NCBI RefSeq assembly: GCF_000178375.1 | Contig: NZ_ADNC01000002.1 | Coordinates: 41,065-105,064, forward strand | Direction: 5' to 3' | Length of the DNA stretch: 64,000 nucleotides | Origin: Mycoplasmopsis alligatoris A21JP2 | GTDB lineage: Bacteria > Bacillota_I > Bacilli_A > Mycoplasmatales > Metamycoplasmataceae | Part shown: positions 1 to 10,827 of the stretch, piece by piece | Position numbering within the stretch: the stretch's first letter is position 1 | How the letters are laid out: each line of letters starts with the position of its first letter | Notes under the pieces: generated by a model | What the model saw: the letters and a program-made list of their open reading frames with translations, nothing else | Database searches by the model: none | Told to the model about the DNA's origin: nothing | Position numbers and translations under genes: made by a program

Positions 1-2378
1 TAGATTATGTTGACAAGGCAGAAAGCAAAATAAAAGATTTAAAAAACTTAAAAAATCAAGAATTTTATACTTCTGATTCTGTAGCGAGTGTATCAGGTAA
101 TCTTAATTGATTAAGATCTAAACACCAATCTGCATTCAATAATGAAGTTTCTAATCCGACTAATTTTATTAAAGTAGAAGAAAAAAAACCTAATTATCAA
201 GGTGTTCTTAAATCTATAGATGATTCAATCAATCTTTTAAAAACCAATAAAGAGGCTTTAGATGAATTAATTGACGAAAGAAAAAAAGATTATGCCGCTA
301 CTGCTGGTGCTAATAATAAATTAGCAATAGATATTTTCAATAAAGCATTAGATGCTATTCATGCTAAATATGTAGATAAAGAAAAACTAACTAGAAATGA
401 AGCTGAACCATTTTTCAGTGAAATTAAGAAATTAACAGCTGACAAACAAACACCAAAATTCTTTGTATTAAGTGCTTTAAGAGAATATAAAAAACAATTA
501 GATGATACTGTTGAGGAAAAATCAAGACAAGATATTATGAAATGAGTCGATACTGAAATTAATTCAGTAACAAATGAAAAAAATGAAGGTTTTGATGAGA
601 AAAAGAAAAAAACTTACATGGATCGTTTAGGTTTAATAGACAAAAGTAAAGTTACATACAAATCACATTTAGAAAAGGAATTAGAAACAATTCAAAACGA
701 AAATAGAGACTTATACACAATTGAAGCAGAAAAACAATTTTTAGATGCATTTACAAAAATAAGAGAAAGAGTAAGTAAATTAACTTCTCTAAATAAAAAT
801 GATTATGAAAAAATTAAAAATGAATTAAATGAACTTAAAAAGAATACATTAGTAACAAAATCGCAAGACTTGTTAAATAAACTAAATCTTGCTAAATCTA
901 AGGTTTCAATAACAGACTCAAAAGAAAGTGTTTTAATATACAGAAAAAATATTGATAAATTAATTGAAGAAGTAAACAACTACGGTGGTTCAATTGATAA
1001 CAATAGACATGGTGAAATTTTAACAAGATTAGGTAAATTAAAAGAACATTTAATATCATATAAAGACCAACTAAAAAAAGCTCTTGATGAAGCTGAAAAA
1101 ATAAGTTTAGAAGGAGTTGAAGGAACGTCTACAACAACTTTTAAAGAAGAATTAAAAGACTTAAAAAAACAACTAGAAACTTACACTGTTATCGATGAAA
1201 AAACATACAATGCATTTAACAAAACTCTAACTAACGCAAAAGGTAATGTTGTATTTAATAAAGACATTATTTTAAAACACTTAGATTTAAAAATTAATGA
1301 AGAATTATATACAAAGTCAAGTGTTGATATATTTAAAAATAAAGCAACTGCTTTAAAAGATGAAGTAAACAAAAAAACAACTTTAAATTTAAATGAATAT
1401 GACTTGTATAAAGTTAAATATGAAAATATTAAAGAAGAAAATTTAGTAACATATAGAAAATATTTACAAGATTTAATAAAAACAAAAGCTCCAGCATCAT
1501 TTGAATATTTAACAGCTGAGTCAAAAACTCAATTTGTAAGCAAATTTACTGAAATAGTTGCTGCAATTAACAAACCAGAAACTATATTTACTGCATCAAA
1601 TTATAAAGCTGAAGAAGCAAAAATCAATAATCTTCCAAAACTACAATCAAATGCAGAAAAGTTAAAAGAAGTTATTGCTAACTACAAATCTAAATTCACT
1701 GGTAAATCATCTATTTATGTAGGTAAATCAATTGAAGATTTCAACAGAGTTCTTGATCAACAAAATAAAGCTTTAGACAAAGCTCAATTAACAATAGAAA
1801 AATATGATGAAGCAGAAAGATTATTAAAAGAACAAAGCGAAAAACTTCAAACTTATAATGCATTATTTAAAGATGAAGTTTCAAGACTAAGAACTTTAAA
1901 TAAATCAACATACTATACATCAGATTCATTTGATTTATTTGTCGAAGGTGTAAATAGATTAAATGATAGAATTGCAAACGATCAATTAACAAATGAAACA
2001 TATGTAAGAAATACAGACAAAATTAATGATTTAGCATTAAATACACTTGTTACACATGACGAAGTATTAAGAAGCTTATATAATGAAATTAATGATAGAC
2101 ATGCACCAACATTCTATTCAAAATCAACATATGATACATTTAAACAAGAAATGGAACAATTTAGAGAAGAAAACTTCCCCGAAGGCGAAGAAAATAAAAA
2201 CTTTACAAGTTCACAATTTAGAGCTAAAAAAGCCCAACTAGAAGCATTTGATATTAATTTATTAGATTCTAGATTACCATGAAAACCATGAGTATTAATT
2301 GGAGCAGCAATTGCTGATTCAATCGCTATTTTAGTAATAGTAGCATTATTGATTGTTAAATTTCTTAAAAAATCATAA
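1..2378 (+). CDS. Large surface protein, 3' part, helical repeats and C-terminal membrane anchor
   Basis: The frame is open from the window edge (codons in phase with base 3) to TAA at 2376-2378, so the start lies upstream. The roughly 790 residues seen are charged and helical. A loose motif recurs every 70-100 residues (for example ELYTKSSVDIFK, SIYVGKSIEDFN, TFYSKSTYDTFK), which resembles FIVAR-type three-helix repeats of bacterial surface proteins. The last ~30 residues are a hydrophobic helix (VLIGAAIADSIAILVIVALL) followed by KFLKKS, as expected for a C-terminal membrane anchor with the bulk outside the cell. A TGA (Trp) just before the helix must be read through. Role in adhesion is inferred from architecture only; no specific family is recognised. 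Confidence 0.75.
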
Positions 2379-2400
2379 TTAAATTTATTACTTCATTCAA

Positions 2401-2428
2401 AAACACAATCTATTAGGTTGTGTTTTTT
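2401..2428 (+). terminator. Rho-independent terminator of the surface protein gene
   Basis: Perfect 8-bp arms AAACACAA/TTGTGTTT with a 9-base loop, followed by a T run, 22 bases after the stop codon. Confidence 0.75.
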
Positions 2429-2455
2429 TCACTATGCTTAAGCTGAATAAGGAAA

Positions 2456-2489
2456 AATAAAAATACAATCACGTATTTGATTGTATTTT
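2456..2489 (-). terminator. Terminator of the downstream PI-PLC lipoprotein gene
   Basis: An 11-bp inverted repeat (AAATACAATCA/TGATTGTATTT) starts at the stop codon of the minus-strand gene and is flanked by an A run on the plus strand, which is a U run in the minus transcript. Confidence 0.6.
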
Positions 2490-5400
2490 ATAAACCATTT
2501 CTTTTGTTAACAGCTATTATATAATTAACTAGTCCATAACCAGGAAAGTCCATTGCAACTACTCCAAGTTTTTTATAATTAATATTTTCCATTAAATGTC
2601 TAAATGTAAATTCATTAATCTCTTTAGAATAGTGTCAGATTGCTCTAAAGAATGAAGCAGCAACATTTAAATAATTGACATATGTTTTTTGACCATGATT
2701 GTTAAATTGTTCGCTTGCTCTTTTAAAATGGTCAACAATATAATTCTTTTTATCTACAACACTAGCCTCATAATAATCTTGTAGTGTGTCAGGGTAAGTA
2801 TAATCTCCTTTTCAATTTATTCCATAAGGTAAACGTCCTACTATTCTATGATGCATATGATTTAAAATTACTATTTTACCGCGTACATCGCCAACATTAA
2901 TATCTCTTGAATCTTTATGATTAACATATAAGTATTTACGATATTTATCTTTGTTTAAAACGTCTAATAAATCTCTTCTTCATTGTCCTTCATCATCACC
3001 TATGCTTTCATTTTCATCTTTAATCTTCATTAAAATAAATTCAGTTGGATTTTTTTCTAGGAATTTAATATATTCATTTAATGAATCTTCAAGAGATGTA
3101 TTTGATCTAACAATTCCATGATAAATTCAATTTTGACGGTTTAATCTAACATCAAACCATCTTATACCAAGTTTTAATTGTTGATCTCAATTCATTGATT
3201 GAGTTTTAGAATAAGCACTTAAGGCTACATTCCCATACATTCCAGCATCATGAGTTCCTGGAATACTTAAATCATGAATTGAGCTACTATTTTTTAATGA
3301 AGCCATTCAATTTGAATTATCAACTTCTGTATATTCTCTATCTCATCAGGCTGGTGCAATATTATTGTTAATTTCATTATTTAAACCAGAACCACGTTTA
3401 ATTGCTTGAACAAACTTTTGTATATTTAAATCACTTTTAAAGTTATCTAAAGAATCTCGCCCTTGATTTAATATTTCTAGATATCTAATAATTCCACCAG
3501 CTTTAGATATTTCTAAAATTTTTACTTTAAATAAAAGTGAATCATAGATAGGGTCATATATTTTTTTCAATTTATCATAAATTGTATCTATAAAACGTCT
3601 TTCTAATTCGTTTGCTAACTTAAAGTTATTTAAAAGAGTTTCTACATTATTTTGATTAGTATTTTTTAAGGTGTTTATATTAGAACTTAAATCCTTTAAA
3701 GTATCTTTTAGTTTATATTCATCATTTCTTAATTCAGATAAATTTTTATTCAATTCTTCAAGTTTTTTAAGAGCTTGATTAATTCTTTCCCTCAATCTAT
3801 CTTCTAACATTTTTACTTTTAAGCTTACAGAACTTGTTTTAACACTATTTTCAGCTTTTAAAATATGATCTCATATTCCTTTTGTTAAGGAGTTTCTTAG
3901 TCATCTAGCTTCTGATTCAAAACTATTTATTTTAGAATATCAATCATTATTATTTCGATCCTTAAATTTATTGTAAAGATTCATTAATTCACTTGCTCTA
4001 TTATTGATTGTTTGACTTTTTTCATTTCATAATGCAACATTTTCTTTAGCTATTTTAATATCTTCTAATACTAATTTTCACTGCTCTTGAGCAATTTTTT
4101 CATTAATATCTCTTAAAAAATCATCGTCATCTAGTCGATCAAAGTTTGCAAAACGATTTTTATCATACTCTTTATAAATGTTTAGTCTTGCATAATCATC
4201 TTTTAAAAGTTGAACTTGATTTCTATATGAATTTATATTTTCAAAAATTCAATCTTTTACTCTTTCTTTTTCATTTGATAAATACTCTTTTGAAAGCTCT
4301 GCAGCTTTTTTAATTGTATCTTGGTTATATTCGTTAATTTTATTTTCAAGATTTACTAACGAGTCTAAATCATTATATAAATCTGGATTTATTTTATCTA
4401 TTTGGGCTTTAAATTCTTTTAAGCCTTGCTCATAGTTGTTTTTGATATCTTTTAATTCTTTATTTATTAACAATTTAACATAATCACTTGCACTTTTATA
4501 AGCACTTAAGAGTGATTGATATTGATTTTTAATTTTTTCTCTAAATTCCTTAAGTAATTCGTCATATTTTTCAATAGTTTTTTTAGCTTCTTCAGCAGCT
4601 TTTGCTACATTAATTTGGTCATCGTTAATTAATTCTTTTTTAGAAATATTTACGAAACTATCAATATTGCTTTCATGTTTTGCAAGTTCTTTTACATTTT
4701 TAAATTTTTCTGCATATTCTGTTAATAGATCTAATTTATCTAAGTATTTAGAAACATCTTCAGACTTTTCAGAATTTTTTAAGTTTAACAACTTTTCAGT
4801 TTCAAAGTACTTGTTAAATAACGCATCTTTTGCTTTTTGAATATCTTCAATTTCTAAAGCAAACGAATTAACTGAAGTGTTAATTTTCTCTTCTAATTCT
4901 TCTTTAATTTTTTCATATTTAGAATCAGTTATTGAAAGAGCTAGTTCTCTTGCCTTATCAACTAAATTATACAAATCAAGAGTTAATGAACTTTTTAAAA
5001 CATCACGATATTTATACGAGATTCTTTAAGAGTTTTATCGACTTCAATAGTTCCTTTTTTATACGCTTCAAATAAAAGTGATGGATCAGTCTGATTTTTA
5101 AGTGCTTCAATTTTTTTATTATTTTCACGAATATTGTCAATAATATTATTTTTAATTAAATTATATGAAACATCAGCATTTAATGTGTTTTCAATAAACT
5201 CATTAGCTGCTATAACGCTTGAATTATAATCAAGTCTAACATTAGAAACTGCTTCTTCAATTCTTTTTGTGTCAACAACTTCTCTTCTGAATCCGCTTAA
5301 AACTTTTGCATCTTTTTTCTCTAGAGAATTATGAACAACTTTAAAATAAACTTCTACTTCTCCTAATTCATCATTAGGAATGATTGATAAAGTTTCAACA

Positions 5401-5645
5401 TAGTAGCCTCTTTGTATGTTTTCATACTCTATTTCATCTTCTTTAACTTCTGATGCTAAAACACGATTAGCATCATTAACTGAATTAAAAAAAGGATTTA
5501 TCCCATAAAAAGTTCTAACAAAATTTAATTCTTCAGTTTGAGCTCCATATTCAGTGCGGTATGAAGCACAAGAAGTAGAAAAAAATGCACTTGTTCCTAA
5601 TACTAATGATGTTGTTAATAAAATTTTAATTTTCTTTTTTGCCAT
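2488..5645 (-). pseudogene. Large lipoprotein with C-terminal PI-PLC X domain, interrupted by one frameshift
   Basis: The start at 5645 follows an AAGGAA ribosome site. The N-terminus is a lipoprotein signal with lipobox FSTSC. About 700 residues of charged coiled-coil come next, then a C-terminal bacterial phosphatidylinositol-specific phospholipase C X domain of ~255 residues. It shows SIPGTHDAG (first catalytic His), WFDVRLNR (substrate Arg), IYHGIV (second His), DVRGKIVILNH and AMDFPGYG near the end. These match Bacillus and Listeria PI-PLC motifs. The first frame stops at TAA 4995-4997, and the rest lies in another frame that is open from about 5027 to TAA at 2488. Comparison with the intact neighbour (5869-9033) puts a one-base loss near 5000-5027, probably in a short A run. 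Without read-through, only a 216-residue lipoprotein fragment is made. The indel may be real decay, a switch or a sequencing error. Confidence 0.75.
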
Positions 5646-5832
5646 TTATATATTCCTTAAATTAATTTTCTTTATTATAAATTTTCAAATAGAAATTTTT
5701 ATAATTTCTCAAAAAATGTAAAAATTTCCATATTGCATGTAAAAACGAATATATTTTCTTATAATTTTATAAAAATATTTTCAAGATTAATGAAAAAACA
5801 TTAAAAACCATTAAATTCAAAAGATAAAAAAT

Positions 5833-5860
5833 AAATTCTAATTGTTCATAATTAGAATTT
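5833..5860 (-). terminator. Terminator of the intact PI-PLC lipoprotein gene
   Basis: Perfect 11-bp inverted repeat (AAATTCTAATT/AATTAGAATTT) with a 6-base loop, 9 bases beyond the stop codon, followed on the minus strand by a U-rich run. Confidence 0.65.
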
Positions 5861-5868
5861 ATTAATGT

Positions 5869-8800
5869 TTATTTAAAGTTTCCTGCTCGTTTATTTATTT
5901 CAATAGCCATATTAGCTAAACCAAAACCAGGAAAGTCCATTACTATTACACCAATTTTACGATAATCAGAGTAAGTTAATAAGTGTTTAAATATTTCTTG
6001 GTTTATTTCTCTAGCATAATTATGAAGAGCTTTTCCAAATGGAGGAGTACTTGCTACATTAAAGTAGTTAACAAAGCTTTTTTCGTTTTTATTATATAAA
6101 TTTGAATTAGCTTTATCAAGCATCTTTTTAATTTGTCTTATCTTATCTCTTACAGAAGCTTGATAATCATCTTGAATGTTATCATGGAATTTATACTCAG
6201 AGTGTCAGTTTAATCCATAACCTAAATGATTTATTATTTTATGATGCATGTGGTTTAAAATAACAATTTTTCCACGCACATCACCTACATTTATATCGTT
6301 ACTATTTTTGTTATTAACATATAAATATTTTTGGTACTGAGGACGTTTTAAAATTTCTAAAATATCTCTTCCTCAAGCAGATTCATTATCTCCAATTCTT
6401 TCATTTTCATCTTTTATCTTCATAAAAATAAATTCACTTGGGTTAGATTCTAAAAATTTTATATATCTATTTATTGAGTCCTCTAGAGATGTATTTGACG
6501 CTATTATTCCATGATAAATTCAATTTTTTCTATTAATACGAACATCAAATCATCTAATTCCCATTTTAAGTTGGTTTTCTCAGTTGTGTGCTTGAGTACG
6601 TCCTCATGAAGAACCAACAAAATCATCATACATCCCTGAATCATGAGTTCCTGGTAAACTTAAATCATGAATAGAAACAGAATCTTTTAAACGAGACATT
6701 CATTTAGAATTATTAATTCCTACACTATTTCCATAATTATATGCTGGTGAAATATTTCTATTAACTTCACTATTTAATGATCTTACTTCATTTATAACTT
6801 TAACAGCAGCACTAATATCTAACGAATTTCTAAAGTTATTCATTGTATTATCAACACTTCGTATAATGTTTTGGTATCTATCTGTCCCACCTGCTTGAGA
6901 GTTAACTAAAACAGTTACTTTAAATTTTGTTTCTTCTGCAATTCCATTGTATGCATTAGTTATAGCATCAGAAATTTGTTTTGTAAATTTGTCATAATCG
7001 CCTTGTAAATAGTTGATTGATTGCAATGATTCTTGTACATTATTTCTGTTTTGACCATTATGTCAACTGATTGCTTTTCTAATTTCATTTGAAATATTTG
7101 GTAATCTAAACATTTCTTCACTTTGAGAATCAAGTCTGTTTTTTAAATCAGAAAGTTTGTTGATATACTCTCTAACTTTAACGTTTAGAGTATCACGCAT
7201 TGAATTTTCTTTCTTTTCAATATTATTACGCTTTACAAAGTCAAAATTTCTTAATATTTCATTATAATCAGCACCAGAAGCTTTACTTCTTATTAATTTT
7301 GCTTCACGTGTTAAATCATTGAATTTATTTAAGTTATTATTTGGATCAGTAGACATTAACTTTTTATTTAGTTCCTCGAGTTTATCAGCGTAAGAATTCA
7401 ATAAATCAATTTTTTCTTTTCAATTTGTAATATTTGTTTTTGCTGTTTTAATATCTTCTAAAACTTTATTTCAATAATTTTGTGCATCTTGTGAAGTCAT
7501 TTTGTCAAATTCAACTTTGTTTGCGAGTAATTCGTAATTTTCAAAACGATTTGTATCATATGAATTAATGATTTTTAAAGTGATGTATTCTGATTTTAAG
7601 TTTGTAACTAAATCTTTATTATCTTTAACGTTTTGAGCAACTCATTCTTTTAATTTTTCATCAGCTATTGCTTTGTTTGCTGCACTTATTTCTGCAACTT
7701 TTTCGCTAGCTAATTTATAATCAGTTTCCATTGCTGTTATTGTTTGATTAATTTCTGACAAAACATGAAGATTATTTGGATCGATGGATTTAATTTTTTC
7801 ATTTATTTTTAACATTTTAGAAAGTAATAGCGATTTAGTTCCATTATAAAGTGAATCATCTAAAGCATTAGCATATGAAGTAACTTGTTTATATTTTTCC
7901 AACATAGCTAAATGTTGATTTGCTATATTTTGTTTGTGATTTTTTAATTTTAAGCTTATTTCATCATTTTTAGATTTAATATTTGCGTATAAAATTTCTA
8001 GAGCATCATTGCTCTCATCAAAGAGATTCTTTTTGTATTTATTAGCAGCTATTTTTAAATTTTCAGCATCAGCATTTAATTCTTTTATGTCTTTAATAAA
8101 ATTAATGTTTTCTTCTAATTTATTAATTTCACTAAGTATTTTTTTAATATTGATAGTGTTTTTATCATCAATATTTTTTATTTTTTTGATTGTGTCAAAG
8201 TACTTTTCAAATAATTCTTGTTTTGCTATTACTATTTTTTCATAAGGTTGATTATAAGCTGCTGAAGCTTTATCAATAGCATTATTTAATTCTTTTTTAG
8301 CATCAATATATTTAGCTTCTGTTATGCTTGTTGCTAATTCATTCGATTTTTCAACAAAGAAAAATAAGTCTAAAGTTGTATTATCTTTTATGATTTTTTC
8401 ATATTCTTTTTTAGCACTTTCATAGTATTCAATTAATAATTTCTTTTTATCTTCATACTCTTTAGCTAAATTTATAGGATCATTTAAAATTTTGGCATTC
8501 TCGATATTTTTTTGTTGAGCCTCAATTTTTTTAATCATTTCATTTTTTAAATTAATAAATGAATAATCTTCACTTAATCTGGTATTGATAAATTCATTTA
8601 AGGTATTTAGTGCGGTTTCATAATCGTTAGCTTCAAACTTATTTGCTACTTCAAAATTATTATTATTGTTAATTGCTTTTTTAAATCCTACAAGAGTAAC
8701 AGTATCACTTTTTGATAGGTTTTTTCAAGAAACTGAATAAGTTACATTAATACTTCCTTCTGAATTATTTGCTTTTATATTGTCAATTGAGGGTTTGTAA

Positions 8801-9033
8801 TCACCATTAATGTTTACTAATTCTAAATCAATATCAGTAACCTCTGAGGCATTGTGCTCTTTTTTGTCAAAATCACTTCTTAAAACAACATTTATTTTGT
8901 AAAAATTTGCATAAAAATTTGCCTCTTCAGAACGAGTTGCTACATCATTTTTAAGATAAGAACATGAAGAAAATAGCAATGGAGTAGCCACTAATGATAA
9001 AGTTGAAAACGTTAAAATAATTTTCTTTTTCAT
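5869..9033 (-). CDS. Large lipoprotein with C-terminal PI-PLC X domain (intact)
   Basis: This 1054-residue protein is open throughout when TGA is Trp. The chosen start (9033) opens MKKKIILTF behind AGAGG; the longer ORF start 51 bases upstream would run through ktrA. Lipobox FSSC has Cys24. Residues ~30-780 are Lys/Glu/Asn-rich coiled coil. Residues ~785-1050 form a PI-PLC X-type domain with GTHDSG, WFDVRINR, IYHGII, DVRGKIVILNH and VMDFPGFG, so the two catalytic His, the Arg and the terminal Asp motif are all present. Known members cleave phosphatidylinositol or GPI anchors. Here the enzyme would be tethered outside the cell, with host lipids as the likely substrate (inference). It is a full-length paralog of the next gene at 2488-5645. 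The stop of ktrA overlaps its ribosome site, so it is probably co-transcribed with ktrA. Confidence 0.85.
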
Positions 9034-9043
9034 TTTTAAACCT

Positions 9044-9727
9044 CTACTTTTGCACTGAAGTATCGTTACATCAACCAAGTGCATCGGTTATGTCCCGAAC
9101 ATCCCCTATCAACGTTACTAAATCGTGTTCTTTTAAAACAACATCTCCAGTAGCTCTCATTGATGTTGAACCACGTTTAATTAAAACAACAGAAATCCCG
9201 CGATCATTAAAACTTAAATTTTTAAGTGGTATTCCAATAATTTTTGGATTTCTAATAATTGTAGTTCCTAGAACAAATCCTCCATCTAATTCTTGCAAGT
9301 TATTTGAGTATTTTATGAAATTGTCATTAGCGGCAATAAGCGCAGTACGAATTCCGCTTTCTTGTTCTGGACGAATAATAACATGCACTCCAATTTGTTT
9401 TAAAACACGAGCATGTCTTTTACTTGTAGCACGAGCAATAATATTTTTAATTTTTAATTCTAAAAGTGCTGCAACAATTTCAATGTTATCAGCAACAGCT
9501 ACTACAACTGTTTCAAATTGGTCAATTTCAAGAGATTTTAAAACACGCATATCAGCAGCATCAGCTATAACTATTCTTTGAACCTCATCTGAAAAAACTT
9601 GAGCACTTTTTTCCTCTTTGTCAAGGATAAAAACACTTTTGTCCATTTTTAAAAGTTGACTAATAATAGCTGAACCAAAACGTCCTGTTCCAATAACGCA
9701 AATATCATCTTTGTGTTTAATTTTCAT
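9044..9727 (-). CDS. ktrA: Potassium uptake regulatory subunit KtrA/TrkA family
   Basis: This 227-residue cytoplasmic RCK protein has an N-terminal Rossmann fold with GTGRFGSAI (residues ~13-21, nucleotide binding) and VVAVADN further on. The C-terminal RCK_C/TrkA-C domain ends in a DLVTLIGD motif. Such subunits gate a KtrB/TrkH-type potassium channel in response to ATP/ADP, and in other Firmicutes also to c-di-AMP; no ktrB gene is in the window. The frame passes one TGA (Trp) near the end and stops at TAG 9044-9046. That stop overlaps the ribosome site of the following PI-PLC lipoprotein gene. Ribosome site AAGGAG precedes the ATG. Confidence 0.88.
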
Positions 9728-9803
9728 AACTACTCCTTAAATACCTATCAATATATGTATATTCTACAATAAATATTTAAAATATCTCATGCAAAATAAA
9801 CTT

Positions 9804-9827
9804 AAAAAAATGCAAAATAAATTGCAT
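9804..9827 (-). terminator. Terminator of the dhaKLM operon
   Basis: On the minus strand ATGCAA and TTGCAT arms enclose a 6-base loop and are followed by seven U. It lies just after the dhaM stop and before ktrA. Confidence 0.7.
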
Positions 9828-9834
9828 CTTTTAT

Positions 9835-10230
9835 TTATTTTATGATTGGAAAATCATTTTGTATAAGAGCGTAAAGTTCTTGTGCAGAATTTACGAATCC
9901 AGCTTGCACAACGGCAATTATGGAACTTTCTAAAAATGGTGTTTTTGCTAAAACTACTCTTTGCTTTTGTTCATCATCTAGCTCAAAATCTAAAGCCATT
10001 TCACTATTCATAATTGAACTTCCTAGGTCAGCAAGTATTAATAATTGATCATTATTTTCAATCATGTCTTTTATTTTTTGAGCTACAACGTCTCCATCAC
10101 TTCCAATTTTTCCCTCTTTAGTTCCGCCTAGAAAATCAAATTTAAAGTCCGCACTTTTCATCTCACTTGCTAGTTCAAAAACACCTTTTGCTAAATTATA
10201 AGAGTGAGAAATAATTAAAATATTAACCAT
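9835..10230 (-). CDS. dhaM: PTS-dependent dihydroxyacetone kinase phosphotransferase subunit DhaM
   Basis: 131 residues, the size of a single EIIA-Man-type domain (no fused HPr or EI part). It begins VNILIISHSYNLAKGV; His9 in SHS is the expected phospho-acceptor. LADLGSS and a conserved core follow. It takes phosphate from phospho-HPr (a ptsH gene is at 63063-63332) and passes it to ADP bound in DhaL. The start overlaps the 3' end of dhaL by 8 bases, so the two are translationally coupled. Third gene of dhaK-dhaL-dhaM. Confidence 0.88.
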   Translation of the reverse strand: MVNILIISHSYNLAKGVFELASEMKSADFKFDFLGGTKEGKIGSDGDVVAQKIKDMIENNDQLLILADLGSSIMNSEMALDFELDDEQKQRVVLAKTPFLESSIIAVVQAGFVNSAQELYALIQNDFPIIK

Positions 10231-10825
10231 TAACTACCGCATTTAATACTTCAAGAATCAAGCAAATCGTTGTGCTTCCAGCGTCATTTACACCAATACT
10301 GCGTTCACCTAGATAAGATGCGCGACCACTTCTTGCAGCAATGCCTTTTGTATATTCATTTTCTTTTAGCGCTGCTTCATAGGCAACTTTGGCAAATTCA
10401 GAAAGTGAAGACACTTGCTTTGTTGCTAATTCTGCTGCATATAAAATGTCATACATTGTTTTATTTCTATATTCTGTTTTTCCACGAGTTTTAAGATTTT
10501 CATTAGCAAAACTAAATGCTTCTAAAAATGTTTTAACATTAAGTTCTTGATCTTTAAGTTTTTTAGAAAAAGCCATTAATCACGTACCAAGCAATGGCCC
10601 TGAAGCGCCCCCAACATTTGAAATTAAAAGCATAGCAGTTTTTCCTATTTTTTGGTCTAAAGTTAAACCAGCAAATGAATCTAGTGCTTCAACAGTTTTA
10701 TTTAATGCTCTTGAAACGTTTGTACCATGGTCTCCATCACCAATTTTAGAATCTAAATCACATAAATAATCTTTGTTTTCTTCAATTTTTTTAGCAATAT
10801 TTTTTACTAATAATTCGTATGTCAT
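10223..10825 (-). CDS. dhaL: Dihydroxyacetone kinase ADP-binding subunit DhaL
   Basis: 200 residues. KIGDGDHGTN near residue 27 carries the Asp residues that bind Mg-ADP, and NVGGASGPLLGT and GAAARSGRASYLGERS-like motifs follow. An in-frame TGA at 10580-10582 is read as Trp (GTW-LMAF), joining two apparent ORFs into one normal-length protein. The subunit holds ADP permanently, is rephosphorylated by DhaM, and transfers phosphate to dihydroxyacetone bound on DhaK. It starts 2 bases after the dhaK stop and overlaps dhaM. Confidence 0.9.
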
Positions 10826-10827
10826 TA

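Noticed and set aside
4974..4974. Possible separate gene starting with TTG at 4974
   Set aside because: No ribosome site; the sequence aligns as continuation of the upstream frame with the paralog, so a frameshift is the simpler reading.
8009..8245. 78-residue hydrophobic open frame on the plus strand
   Set aside because: Antisense to the coiled-coil part of the intact PI-PLC lipoprotein; Lys/Asn codons read backwards give Phe/Leu.
9090..9581. 163-residue open frame on the plus strand
   Set aside because: It lies entirely antisense to ktrA, has no ribosome site and encodes a biased Ser/Thr/Ile composition typical of an antisense shadow.
10223..10825. Apparent split of dhaL into two genes
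   Set aside because: The break is a single TGA that must be Trp; the joined protein has normal DhaL length.
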